From positions 34,003,692 through 34,067,691 of the forward strand of contig NC_068937.1 in NCBI RefSeq assembly GCF_016801865.2: a DNA stretch of 64,000 nucleotides, in the 5' to 3' direction. A program made the position numbers and the translations under genes. Under the pieces are notes generated by a model that did no database searches, was not told the origin of the DNA, and saw nothing but the letters and a program-made list of their open reading frames with translations. Shown in pieces: positions 11,700 to 23,348 of this stretch; within the stretch, counting starts at the first letter, position 1, and each line of letters begins with the position of its first letter. This stretch comes from Culex pipiens pallens. Its lineage: Eukaryota; Arthropoda; Insecta; Diptera; Culicidae.

Positions 11700-11854
11700 G
11701 TTTTGAGCAATTCTCTGAGATTTCGGTCATTCGATTTTCTTTGTTTTTTTTTTAATCCGGCCTAAATTTTTTTGGTGCCTTCGATATGCCCAAAGAAGCC
11801 ATGTTGCATCATTAGTTTGTTATAATTTTCCATACGAATTTGGCAGCTGCCCAT

Positions 11855-12931
11855 TAGGGTGACAGTAAAAAAAAATCGTCAACAGGGATACGCTCTGATT
11901 CGATTCTATAGGCAAAAATAAGTATCTGTGACAATTTTGAGCCAAATCGGTTTAGGTTAAGGGGTCGCTTTTTATCGTTGAAGTTTATACAGTCCAGACT
12001 CGATTATCCGAAGGCTTCGGAAAAAAAAATCACTTCGGATAATCAAATCACGAAAATTTTTTTTTTGGCTGTCTAATTTTTGATTGTCGAGCTTAAGTAT
12101 GATCCCTAAACTACACTAAAGTGATTTAGAATTTTTATATCCAAGATGGCGGCCAATATGGCCGTGACGAAATATTGAAAAAATGCATTTTATTGTTTTA
12201 TAAGCAATCAAAAATTCAAATTTGACTAAACTGTGGTCGCAGAACTCGAATTTGATGTTTAAAACAAGAAAAAGAAAAAAAAACTGAAAAAAATTCGATT
12301 ATCCGAAGTCCCATACAAACCTTCGGATAATCGAGGCTTCGGATAATCGAGTCTGGACTGTATGGAGAAAGTCGCAAAAATGTATGCAGAAAAACATCGT
12401 TTCAATATTTTTCTGCCAGGTGGCGCGGATCTCTCCCAAAATTACCCAAGTGTGAGATTATTATAGGAAATTTAATTTCCTACAACTATGTCGAAAAGTG
12501 CGAAATGATCCGAGTTGATCCTGGTTGATTTGGTGATTTTTTAGTAAAAAGTATTTTCTTATATGCTTTTTATATACCTCTTATATACTTTCAAGTATAT
12601 AAGCCAATTTATTTTCATCGCATTGCAGGATAAACTCGGATCTTCTTGCCCACTTCGACAAAGTTGTAGGAAATTAAATTTCCTACAAGAATCTCACACT
12701 TGGGCAATTTTGGGCGAGACCTGCGCCACCTGCTGCCAAAATCCTGAAGCGATGTTTTTCCCCATACATTTTCGCGATTTTCTCCATATAAACTTCAACG
12801 ATAAAAAGCGACCCCTTAACCTTAACCGATTTGGCTCAAAATTGGCACAGTTACTTATTATTGCCTAAAGAATCGAGCCAGGGGGTATCTCTTCAGATTT
12901 TCCAAAATTTTCAATTTTTCTTGTCACCTTA
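11855..12931. mobile_element. hAT-like foldback inserted in family A
   Basis: The ends are TAGGGTGACA and TGTCACCTTA. The flanks CTGCCCAT (11847-11854) and CTGTCCAT (12932-12939) are an 8-bp target duplication with one mismatch, and removing the element restores the family A sequence seen elsewhere. The arms are long (to about 12545 and from about 12610), making a foldback. It contains the TA-flanked MITE at 11990-12360 and an inverted pair of AGGTGGCGC motifs. The superfamily is inferred from TSD size only. Confidence 0.82.
11990..12360. mobile_element. pogo/Tigger-like MITE, TA flanked
   Basis: This 371-bp element has termini CAGTCCAGACTCGATTATC and its inverse, ending ...CGAGTCTGGACTG, with internal repeats of tcggataatcga. 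TA lies directly outside each end (11988-11989, 12361-12362). CAGT-type ends with CGATTATCCGAA and a TA duplication fit the pogo/Tigger branch of Tc1/mariner. No transposase frame is present. Confidence 0.85.
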
Positions 12932-13280
12932 CTGTCCATACATAAATGATATATGAAAATTCAAAAATCTGTATCTTTTGAAGGAATCTTTTGATCGATT
13001 TGGTGTCTTCAGCAAAGTTGTAGGTATGAATAAAGACTACACTGAAAAAATATGATACACGGTAAAAAAAATTGGGAATTTTTAAATCCAATTTTTGTCA
13101 CCAAAACTTGATTTGCAAAAAAAAACTATTTTTAGGAGGACATCAAATGCCAACTTTTCAGAAATTTCCAGAACGGGCAAAAAATCTTTGACCGAGTTAT
13201 GATTTTTTGAATCAAAACTGATTTTTTCAAAAAAGCGAAATAGAGTGCTTATATTTTAGCTTGATCCTAGTTTTATATGT

Positions 13281-15187
13281 GAGCAGTTCTCTACGGAATC
13301 GGTCTTTTTTCTTTAATTTTATTTTTTGTATTTTTGAATCCAGCTGAAACTTTTTTGGTGCCTTCGGTATGCCCAAAGAAGCCATTTTGCATCATTAGTT
13401 TGTCCTTATAATTTTCCATACAAATTTGGCAGCTGTCCATACAAAAATGATATGTGAAAATTCAAAAATCTGTATCTATTGAAGGAATTTTTTGATCGAT
13501 TTGGTGTCTTCGGCAAAGTTGTAGGTATGGATATGGACTACACTGAAAAAAAATGATACACGGTAAAAAAAATTTTGGTGATTTTTAATTTAACTTTTTG
13601 TCACTAAAATTTGATTTGCAAAAAAAAACTATTTTTAATTTTTTTTATTTTTTGATATGTTTTAGAGAACATCAAATGCCAACTTTTCAGAAATTTCCAG
13701 AACGGCCAAAAAATCTTTGACCGAGTTATGATTTTTTGAATCAATTCAGATTTTTTCAAAAAATCGAAATATTGGTCGCAAAAATTTTTCAACTTCATTT
13801 TTCGATGTAAAATCGAATTTGCAATCAAAAATTACTTTAGTGAATTTTTGATAAAGTGCACCGTTTTCAAGTTATAACCATTTTTAGGTAACTTTTTTGA
13901 AAATAGTCTCAGTTTTTCATTTTTTTTAATTAGTGCCCATGTTTGCCCACCTTTGAAAAAAATAAAATAAGCTGAGAAAATTCTCTTTATTTTGCTTTAT
14001 TGAACTTTGTTGATACGACCCAAAGTTGCTGAGATATTGCCATGCAAAGGTTAAAAAACAGTAAAATTGATGTTTTCTAAGTCTCACTCAAACAACCCGC
14101 CATTTTCTAATGTCGATTTCTCAGCAACTATAAATCCGATTTTCAATGTTAAAACATTCGTGAAATTTTCCGATCTTTTCGAAAAAAATATTTTCAATTT
14201 TTTTAAATCAAGACTAACATTTTAAATGGGCGTAAAATTGAATGTTTGGTCCGTTTAAAATGTTAGTCTTGATTTTAAATTTTTGAAAATATTTTTTTCG
14301 AAAAGATCGGAAAATTTCACGAATGTTTTATGTTTTAACATTGTAAATCGGATTTATAGTTGCTGAGTAATCGACATTAGAAAATGGCGGGTTGTTTGGG
14401 AGAGACTTAGAAAACATCAATTTTTCTGTTTTTTAACCTTCGCATGGCAATATCTCAGCAACTATGGGTCGTATCAACAAAGTTTAATAAAGCAAAATAT
14501 AGAGAATTTTTTCAGCTTTTCAAAAATATTTTTTTCAAAGGTGGACAAAGATGGGCACTAATTTAAAAAAATGAAAAACTGAGACTATTTTCAAAAAAGT
14601 TACCTAAAAATGGTTATAACTTGAAAACGGTGCACTTTATCAAAAATTCACTAAAGTAATTTTTGATTGCAAATTCGATTTTACCAACCATTTTTGCGAC
14701 CAATATTTCGATTTTTTGAAAAAATCTGAATTGATTCAAAAAATCATAACTCGGTCAAAGATTTTTTGGCCGTTCTGGAAATTTCTGAAAAGTTGGCATT
14801 TGATGTCCTCTAAAACATATCAAAAAATAAAAAAAATTAAAAATGGTGTTTTTTTGCAAATCAAATTTTGATGACAAAAAGTTTAATTAAAAATCACCAA
14901 AATTTTTTTTACCGTGTATCATTTTTTTTTCAGTGTAGTCCATATCCATACCTACAACTTTGCCGAAGACACCAAATCGATCAAAAAATTCCTTCAAAAG
15001 ATACAGATTTTTGAAGTTTCTTATATCATTTTTGTATGGACAGCTGCCAAATTTGTATGGAAAATTATATGGACAAACTAATGATGCAAAATGGCTTCTT
15101 TGGGCATACCAAAGGCACCAAAAAAGTTACAGCCGGATTAAAAAATACAAAAAAAAATCGAATGACCGAAATCTCAGAGAATTGCTC
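13281..15187. mobile_element. Family A: full-length 1.9-kb palindromic foldback
   Basis: Left arm 13281-14232 and right arm 14246-15187 are near-perfect inverted copies of about 950 bp around a centre near 14238. The ends are GAGCAGTTCTCT and GAGAATTGCTC. ATGT flanks both sides (13277-13280, 15188-15191), and joining the outer flanks restores the terminus of the TTAA element seen at 30186-30300. No protein-coding gene is present. Frames inside the arms appear on both strands as mirror images. Confidence 0.85.
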
Positions 15188-15428
15188 ATGTACAAACAAC
15201 CCCTGAAAATTTCAGACAGATTTGTGAGGTCGATACGAGATGGGTATGCCACAGAGTAACCCAGATTGACCAGTCCGAAGAAACGTCATTTCATTTTTTG
15301 GCTCCATAAGGTTTGCTGGTAGCAAGCGTGCGATGTACTTGCGATGTACCACCAAGTTGAACCAAAAATCAAGAGGCAGTGGGAACTCTGTCATACTCTG
15401 TGGGTATGCTTTGCTCGTGGACTCGCTC
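15188..15428 (+). repeat. Remnant terminus of the TTAA-flanked element family C
   Basis: The sequence after 15188 (tacaaacaacccctgaaaat, then tttgctcgtggactcgctc, split by a MITE) matches the right end of the element at 26836-30300 and stops at the same base, followed by TTAA (15429-15432). The matching left fragment, gagtgcttatattttagc, lies at about 13243-13280 on the other side of the family A insertion. Confidence 0.78.
15250..15401. mobile_element. 152-bp hAT-like MITE with perfect 8-bp TSD
   Basis: The ends CACAGAGTA and TACTCTGTG are exact inverse complements. GGGTATGC stands on both sides (15242-15249 and 15402-15409), an exact 8-bp target duplication. The uninterrupted target can be read at about 30274 (gatgggtatgctttgctcg). 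Confidence 0.92.
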
Positions 15429-17942
15429 TTAAATGATGATCTTTTTTCAAGAAACAGTTTTTCAAATACTTGCATAGCAAATTATGTGGCAAACTCCTTG
15501 ATTTTCATAAAAACATTATTACGGAATTGATTAGCAAAAATTTAAAGATTTTTTTTCCAATGCAATGGCATTATTGCATTAATAAAATGTGTGGAGAAAA
15601 TTTGTAAAAGTACTTGTTTGATAGCTTGGCAGATCGAAAACTTTCGAGGAATTTCATTGGAAAACTTTTGGTATTCAATAAGTAAAGTAAAATTTACTCT
15701 TTTTTTATTCCAGAGCACAATTGGTTGAAAATGGACAAAGGGGGAAAAGGAACATTGGCTTTAATTTTTTAAATGATTTTTGAGAAAAAAATGTTTCTTG
15801 TTGTAGAAATAGCAATTCTATAAATCAAGAAAAATAATTTAAAAGAAACAAAGAATGCACCTCTATCACATCATTAAGAATGGAAGGCATGGACCTTGGC
15901 ATGGACTCTTTTTCACAAAACCGCATTAACCCATTTACTTAAAATTGTTTTATGTTTGATGTTCTGTGCTTTTTCTTACTATTTTGTAAAACTTTTATTT
16001 TTATTTGTGAGTTTTTCCATTGCTTTATATATCAGAACTACAACTTCTGAACTTAACGTGAACTGTCATTTGAGCAAGAAGAATAGACTGTTTGTTTACA
16101 TCCAAGGGCGTACCCTTTTGAAAAGTTATTGCGCGTATTCCCGTAAAAGACACGCGGCATACCAGCTTCGAAACGACGCGCCGCACTTTCGGCAAATGCG
16201 CGCTGTCAAATCCCATACTGCGCGTTTTGTTTTTGTTGATCTTCTTCTTCGAATTGCATGGCATTGTTGCCGGGTATGTTTTTTATTGCACCAAAAGTGC
16301 AAAAAATCGCTGGCAACAGTGCCTGCGGCACATTCTGAAATACCGCGCGGCGTGTACCTTTGAAAGAAACGGACAATACTACGGAAATGTAGATGTCGTA
16401 TCCAATAAAAAAATCCCACTTTGATCTTGAATGTGAAAAACAACAATTTCAATCTTTTGTACGTTCAATCTTTTGTCATAAATGCGATTTTTCTCAAATA
16501 ATATTACAGCTTTTTTTTATTTAGATATCCAGAATTGTTTACCAAAAATCTACAAAAGTTACAAAAATCAAATAATTTTTTCTTGGATGCAAAAATCCCC
16601 ACACAATTTGATAAAACAATGCCCGAAAAAGCAAGCAAGATTGCTTTCACCTTCGAAGCTGTCAAAAAAGACATAATAATAACCAAAAAACGGTTTCACC
16701 GATAGCCATAAAACAATTTCGCTGTATAGATATCGATAGAAATTTCGAGTGACAAAAAATCGACGTATTTTTTTAATTTGCAACGAACAACAGAAGAAAA
16801 AAAAACTTGAATGCTCACAAGCAGCAGCAAAGTGCCACCACATAATACAATAAAGCACCCCGATTGCGTGCCCACGATCGAATGAATCCTGCATCGGTAA
16901 TGAGCGGAACGGAAACAAAGTTGAGAGAAAAAAAAAGTTATAGGGCTCAATTCCATCAATTTGAATAATTCATATCGGAGGGGGTGAGCCTCACCGGCAC
17001 CAGGCCACAACGATGACCGGGATCAATGTCCTAGCGTGGCGATTGAAGTTTTTTGGAGATATGTTTCGAGCCCGGAAATCGAAAAATTCACTGTAAATAT
17101 TAATGGGTAAGATGCCAAAGTTTGATTTAGTGGACCAACGAAGGATTAGAAATCGAAGCAACTCGTTTAAAACAAGTCACGTAAAGCGCAGCCTGCTGCG
17201 ATATCAGTATCGAAAAAATGGCCACCAGGTGGCAGTGCTGAAAAAAATGGAAAGCTGATTAAAAAGTATTTATGTATGAGCGTTGGTTGTAATTTCGGGC
17301 TTTTTTACGTAAGACTTGGCACGCGCAACCCAGATAAACGAAATTGAACCGAAAATCAAACGAAACAGAAAAAAACAGTTAAAATGAGTGACATGTGTTT
17401 TGTACTTATAGGAAACCGTTCGTTGAATTGTAAAGTAGTGCCCGTTCGTCATCAATCGATGTGATAAAGCTTTTGTTTAACGACCTACTATGATTGTAGC
17501 GTGTAATACTACTACAACTAGATCAATGACGTTTGTGAAAGGTCAGACTGTATGGGAGTGAGATTAGTAAAGCAAGTTATTTACAATAAATGTCATTTTG
17601 CAGCTAGTCTGCCTGGAGTCAAATTGTCAAATTTATGATGAAAATCAGGATTATCGCCATTTTACGAAAAAGTCTTTTGACTTTGGAAATTTTTAATAGG
17701 TTTTTCGAGATTATCACTTTCAAGACTCGTTTCTCAAAGCATTTTTCAAGAAAGTTAAGCATCTTTGGCAAAAGAATCAACTTGGAACGTTCACTGCATA
17801 AAAGAAACTAGGCTTGTTGAAAAAAGTTTTTTTTTTAATCTCGTTAAAACTGAGATTTTTTTCAAAACAAATAATTGCAATAAAAAACTGTACTGGTGTA
17901 TAATGAATTTTACAACTGGTTTTAAATTAAAATGTTTAATTG
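15429..17942. other. Intergenic stretch without a supported gene
   Basis: 15440-16060 is AT-rich. 16065-16370 carries an inverted motif pair (aagggcgtacccttttgaaa near 16106, ggcgtgtacctttgaaa near 16347), suggesting a TIR repeat. The 155-codon frame at 15896-16363 crosses it and shows no family feature. 16960-17560 is more complex and includes CCACCAGGTGGCAG at 17222-17235, a CTCF-like core. No exon could be supported. Confidence 0.4.
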
Positions 17943-18256
17943 ATGGCTTGTAATTTCAATTTTGAACCCTACTCGACCGCGGCCAAATTCAATGGGCATA
18001 AACATTGAAACATATTTGCATAAACCTAAATATTTTTATAATTTAATCATTTTCTAAATTTAGCCTTTTTTTTGCATTCTTAACAACACGAGAATTTACT
18101 TAAAAATATAATTTTGGACTTTTTTAAATTTTATTTTATTTTATTTGTTTATTTTAATGAAATTCAAAATCAAATATTTTTAAAATATTTCCCTTGCCCC
18201 TAGCCAATGTCAAGGGAGAGGCAAAGAAAAAATGATTAATTTAAATTACAAGCCAT
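17943..18256. repeat. Possible TIR repeat with TGGCTTGTAATTT ends
   Basis: TGGCTTGTAATTTCAATTT near 17945 and AAATTACAAGCCATGG near 18241 form short inverted ends. A partial match (ggcttgtaatttcaattttt) occurs inside the element near 2601. Weakly supported. Confidence 0.4.
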
Positions 18257-18716
18257 GGTTTAAACAGTTATGAAATGCATTATTCAGAAGTAAAATTTCT
18301 TTCAATCATTAGTTTTTAAATGATCTAAGCTTTTTTCATGAAAAAGAACATTTTGCGGTATGTACATTGAAATTTCACAAATTTCAAAATATTCAATATT
18401 CATAATATATTTTAAATTGAATCAATTATGCTTGAAAATGATTATCATCGTTGGAAACTGCATTTTAAGATTATTTTCAGTTGAATTAAGTTTTTTGGTG
18501 TTTTTAAATTTATTTGAAAGTTTTTTTGGTCAATTCCCCCCCACCCCCTGATATTTTGAGACAATTTTTAAATTTATATTTTCAACTGCTTAATACAAAC
18601 ATATTTTTTTAAGATTTGGCATTTTATCAAAAAAAAAATCTTAAAAACTGAAAATGGTTTTTACTTGAATATTTTTATAAGACATTTTTTTTTTGGGTTC
18701 CTTCTCCAACTCTATA
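18257..18716. other. AT-rich intergenic sequence
   Basis: I see nothing beyond AT-rich runs. The 63-codon frame at 18360 has no recognisable feature. Confidence 0.5.
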
Positions 18717-18720
18717 CTAT

Positions 18721-18842
18721 CTGGAGCAACATTTGAAAGGGTCGGTACGACATTGCGCTTACGGCCTTCCGTCCCATTTAAACGCGTGTAATCAAAGGCC
18801 GTAAGAGCAATGTCGTACCGCCCCTTTCAAATGTTGCTCCAG
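18721..18842. mobile_element. 122-bp hairpin MITE, CTAT flanks
   Basis: CTGGAGCAACATTTGAAAGG and its inverse CCTTTCAAATGTTGCTCCAG form arms of about 49 bp with two or three mismatches. The 4-bp CTAT lies immediately outside both ends (18717-18720, 18843-18846). No coding content. Confidence 0.82.
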
Positions 18843-19065
18843 CTATTAAAGTAGTTGTCCACACAAAAAAAAACGTTATGAATTTTAAACTGACTTTTTT
18901 CAATATTTTAAAGTATTTTTTTCGTGTTAATTTTCAAGTTTTAGTCATTCAACGATTTGTTTTAATGTTAAATTGAGTAATTATCGATATTGAAACTAGT
19001 TGTGAAAATTCTCTTCATTTTCTTTTATAAACTTTGAATATCAAACATTTTTATGATGAAATATA

Positions 19066-19313
19066 CTGCCCCTGATCGCATAAATGTCCCATATGCATTT
19101 TCATCGATTTCGAGTTATTGATGCAGTTTTGTTCAAAATTGTGTGCTCTTTCAAAAGAGCCTATAACATCCAGTACTTTGTTCTAGAAATCAGGAGGAAA
19201 TCCAGTTTTTTCGCGAAAACTTAACACGTAGCCTTATGTATGGGACAAACTTCTAATGCGTTTTTCTCAGCCTGCTGTTTTTGCATATGGGACATTTATG
19301 CGAACATGGGCAG
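19066..19313 (+). mobile_element. mariner-type MITE, copy 1
   Basis: The TIRs start CTGCCCCTGATCGCATAAAT and end with the inverse (atttatgcgaacatgggcag), flanked by TA (19064-19065, 19314-19315). A second copy in inverted orientation lies at 24715-24941. Confidence 0.85.
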
Positions 19314-19315
19314 TA

Positions 19316-21612
19316 TAGCATTGACAAAAATATAAATTTAGATAAAAAGAGTTTTTAAGTGTTTTTCATAATTTCTTGATTTTGCAACTGAAGATATATC
19401 GGAAACTCTGAGTCTAATTTTGAATTTTAAAAGTGAAACCCGTACAATACATTTTTATTTATATTTATTTTATTTTTAAAAGCGATCCAACTATTAATAC
19501 AGCTTCAATGATGTAAATTTTATAAGTGTCTTTCCTAATATAGAAAAAAATTAGCAGATTAAAAAAAAATCTTTAAAAAAATACAGCTAAGGAAAAAAGA
19601 AGTATTAAACAAGCAGGAACAGTACTGCCCAAATTTTTTTTTTATCAAAAATGATTATTTTTCCCGTGTCATTTCGGGCAACTTTTTTTCTTCGAAAAAA
19701 ATAACTTCTCTTGTTTTATGTTGTTCTTGTTTTTTTTTTTGTTATTTGCATTTATCTTGTTAAGTTTATGTTTGTTTCTGACAGTATTATAGCATTTTTT
19801 GCATGATTTTCACATTTTTTACTCTAGAATGAAACCATTGTTATTAAAATTGTTTAAAAATGCTTAGAGGCATAGTCTGGGACAGTGCAAAAATTAATGC
19901 ATACTTATTTGCACATAAAGTATAGAAAATAGGAGTAAAAAACACAGCCAGAGTTGACCCCAGAAAAAAAAACATTTTCAAAACATTGGCAAAGTCACAT
20001 AAAACAAGTCACACTTGCAGCCCTAAAATTTTAAGAGTACTTTTTTCCAATGCTTTTTTAATTTAAATCAAAAGTTGATTGAAAAATTGATTTCTGGCGA
20101 ATTTTTAGATCGAAGCACGCCTGGAGGCGGGTTTGGGTTATAGAGGGTTAAATATTCTTGAGTTTATTTAACAGAAGCTGAAAACAGTTGTATACACGTT
20201 AAATTCGTGGTCTTTGAACATAATTTATTTTATTGTGTTTTTTTTTTCATTAATTTCAGGGAAACAACGCATATTTTAACTTTTTTCTACATTGACTTCT
20301 CGAAAAAAACTTAATTTGTCATTAATAAAGGGTACCAAATAAATTTGGATTACAGTCGGACCTTTCGCAAACGCCATTGACCACACTCCTAAAGTGCACC
20401 AATCGCGGTGAAATTGCAAACAATAAACCAACTGAATGATAGAGAAAAGGGACAAACAGAGTAGGGTAAAATAAAATGAATCAGCAGAGTAGATAAAAGT
20501 AAAGCGTTTTTATGAATGATGAAATTTTATGACAGATGGACTACAGTCGTAAAAGTGGCATTACTACAAAGCTTTGTTCCCGTTGAAGTTTCCACTGAAT
20601 AACAGCGTTAAATCCGATCAAAATCTGAGCAGAGAAAAAAAAACACTATTTTTACAGTTGAAAGAGAAAACGTTTTCCACCAGGGGAAAAATATTTGTAG
20701 TTGGTTGAAGAAATAATTGTTTACCATAACCTCAAAACGTCATCAATGCTACAACCAAAACCCACAATAATCCCTGAATCGAAAAAATGTTGAACAACCC
20801 CCACACAATGTAGTGCAAATTTAAATGTTAGATATCGTTTGCAAAGAAATGTTTAGCATTTCCGCAAGTAGTTTCTCAATCGAAAAGGCTCTAAGCTTGG
20901 ATTGTGTTAAGTTTATTGTAGACACAGAGCCCTTCGTAGCAGAGTAAGAGTAACTTCCATTTATGGCACCACAAGCTGATGGTGGACGGTTGTAAGACGG
21001 AATGTAAACTGTTAGTAATTAAAACAAACCTTTTCAAAACTAAATATATTTCTAAATGAAAAAGAAAAAAACAAACAAACTACTAGAAACAAAACATTTC
21101 AAAAAACAAATGTAGAGAACGCGCGTTTCCAACAAATATAAAATCAAACATTTAACCAAATCGAGCAAAGAGGACCCACATAATTTTGATTGTGATACCG
21201 TGTCAGTTAAATCTTGATGTAACAGTTTATAACGCAATTTAATTGCAATCAACGAATTAAAAACAAACAAAAGTAATCTAAGATCGATATGAAAAGTCCC
21301 ACTAATAAAAAAAACGTTGGAATTAGGTAAGAGGTGTAAGTGAGGAGAAGTTTTGTACCGAAAAACGAGCAACAAAAATATATAATGAAAACGAAATTGA
21401 TATAATAAAGTGTTTACCAAGTGAAATATGTAATTTTTCATGGAAAGAATTTCTTCGAAAACAATCCTTATGACAACAATCACAAATGATTTAGGATGCA
21501 CTGTTTGTTTACACTTCTTTGAACTAACTTAAAATTGATTTGAAGACATTTTGGAGATCCAAAGTGATGCACTTTACAAGAAAAATTGCTTACTACTATA
21601 TTGTAAAATTTC
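19316..21612. other. Intergenic stretch, AT-rich then mixed
   Basis: 19316-20340 is AT-rich. 20350-21540 is less repetitive and not matched elsewhere in the window, so it is the kind of sequence that could hold enhancers, but no motif set is decisive. The minus frame of 149 codons at 21052-21501 is composed of AT-rich codons with no domain, and I do not support it as a gene. Confidence 0.4.
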
Positions 21613-23348
21613 CGAGGTTGTGAACGATAAAATTAGCAAGGTTCGATATAATTATTCCGATAATTCTATCGGCGATAATTTTATCGACGATAACGAACGA
21701 TACTTTATAATTAATATATTTCTAAAATTGACTAAAACCTACCAAATTATGTTGAATTTTCAAGCTTCCTCTTAGTCAATATTTTTTTGATAATATGTTA
21801 AGTTTCAAAGCATAAATACTTTAAAAAATCACAAAATACCGTATTTTTTGAAAGTACTAAAAATTTTATGATTCGCAATATGGGTATCAAACGATTCGAA
21901 ATTTTGCATGTATTTTAATTGTTTTAGAGTATTTCGAACGAAATACTAAAATTTTCACAAAAATATCGTTTTCTTCGAAAATACTTAAAAAATATAATTT
22001 GCAATATTTGTATCAATCGATTCGAAATTTTAAATGTATTTTAGCTGTTTTAGATATTTTACAATTAAATACTCAAATTTTCACAAAAACCCGTATTTAC
22101 TCGAAAATTCTAAAATTTTTATGATTTGCAATATGGGTATAAAACGAAGCGAAATTTTGGATGTATTTAAACTGTTTAAGAGTTTTTTGAATGAAGTACT
22201 CAAATTTTCACAAAATACCGTATGTTCTCAAAAATACTTAAAATTATATAATTCGCAATATCGGTATCAAACGATTTGAAATTATGCATGTATTTTAACT
22301 GTTAAAGAGTTTTTGGAATGAAATACTAAATTTTTCACAAAATACCGTATTTTCTCGAAAATACTCAAATTTTTATTATTCGCAATATGGGTGTCAAAAG
22401 ATTCGAAATGTTTTTTTTTTTTGATGGAATATTCAAATTTTCTCAAAATACCGTATTTTTCAAAAATTAGAAATTTTGCCAGTTTTTTTAACTGTTTTAG
22501 AGTTTTTTGAATAAAATATTAAAATTTCACAAAATACCATATTTTCTCGAAAATTCTCGAATTTTTATAATTTGCAATATGGGTATAAAACGAAGCAAAA
22601 TTTTGCATGTTTTTAAACTGTTTAGGAGTTTCTTGAATGAAATACTCAAATTTTCACAAAATACCGTATTTTTTTGAATGTACTAAATTTTTTTTGATTT
22701 GCAATATGGGTATAAAACGAAGCGAAATTTTGCATGTATTTTTACTTTTTAGAGTTTTTTTGAATGAGATGCTAAAATTTTCACAAAATACCGTATTTTC
22801 TCGAAGATATTCAAATTTTGATGCCTCGCAATATAGGTATCAAACGATTAGACATTTTGCATGTATTTCAACTGTTAGAGTTTTTTTTTTTTGAATGAAA
22901 ATGCATGCAAAATTTCGAATCGTTTGATCCCATATTGCGAAACATAAAAATTTGAGTATTTTCGAGAAAATACGGTATTTTGTAAAAAAAACAGTATTTA
23001 ATTCAAAAAACTCTAAAACAGTGAAAATGCATGCAAAATTTCGAGTCGTATGATACCCATATTGCGAATTATAAAAAGTTGAGTACTTTAGTATTTTTTT
23101 TTAGTATTTATACTTTGAAAATTACCATATTATCAAAAAAAAATTACTAAGAGGAAGCTTGCAAATCTAGCATGATTTGGTTGGTTTACGTCAATTTTAG
23201 AAATATATTAAATATAAGATATCGTCCGTTTTGCCGATAAAATTATCGTCGATAGAATTATCGGAATAACGATAACGATAGATTAATCATTATCGTTATC
23301 GTTAGACGATAATATTATCGACGATAATTCTATCGATTAACAACCTTG
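21613..23348. mobile_element. TIR element with a tandem-repeat core
   Basis: Left arm (about 21614-21775) and right arm (about 23140-23345) are inverted copies rich in ATCGATAA/TTATCG words and both contain caagcttcctcttag or its inverse. The ends resemble GAGGTTGT...ACAACCTTG. Between them lie tandem units of about 126 bp, then about 1.7 units in reverse orientation. The target duplication is unclear (outside bases aaaat on both sides). Confidence 0.75.
21835..22890 (+). repeat. About 126-bp minisatellite, roughly eight units
   Basis: The landmark GCAATATGGGTAT recurs at about 21876, 21999, 22126, 22253, 22379, 22572, 22698 and 22828, mostly 123-130 bases apart with one longer interval from a diverged unit. 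Each unit also has cacaaaataccgtatttt. From 22893 to 23100 the same unit appears inverted. Confidence 0.85.

Larger units (their letters stand above)
11700..13245 (-). repeat. Family A arm split by a younger element
   Basis: The sequence starts GAGCAATTCTCTGAG (11705) and matches the left arm of the palindrome at 13281. It is interrupted at 11855-12931 by another transposon and resumes with the host sequence duplicated across the junction. It is truncated at about 13245. Confidence 0.8.

Noticed and set aside
15896..16363. 155-codon open frame
   Set aside because: It crosses a repeat-like inverted motif, has AT-driven codons, a hydrophobic start by chance, and competing frames on both strands.
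21835..23100. CRISPR-like array
   Set aside because: The units are about 126 bp, diverged along their full length, with no short identical repeat and unique spacer pattern, and the context is a eukaryotic TIR element.
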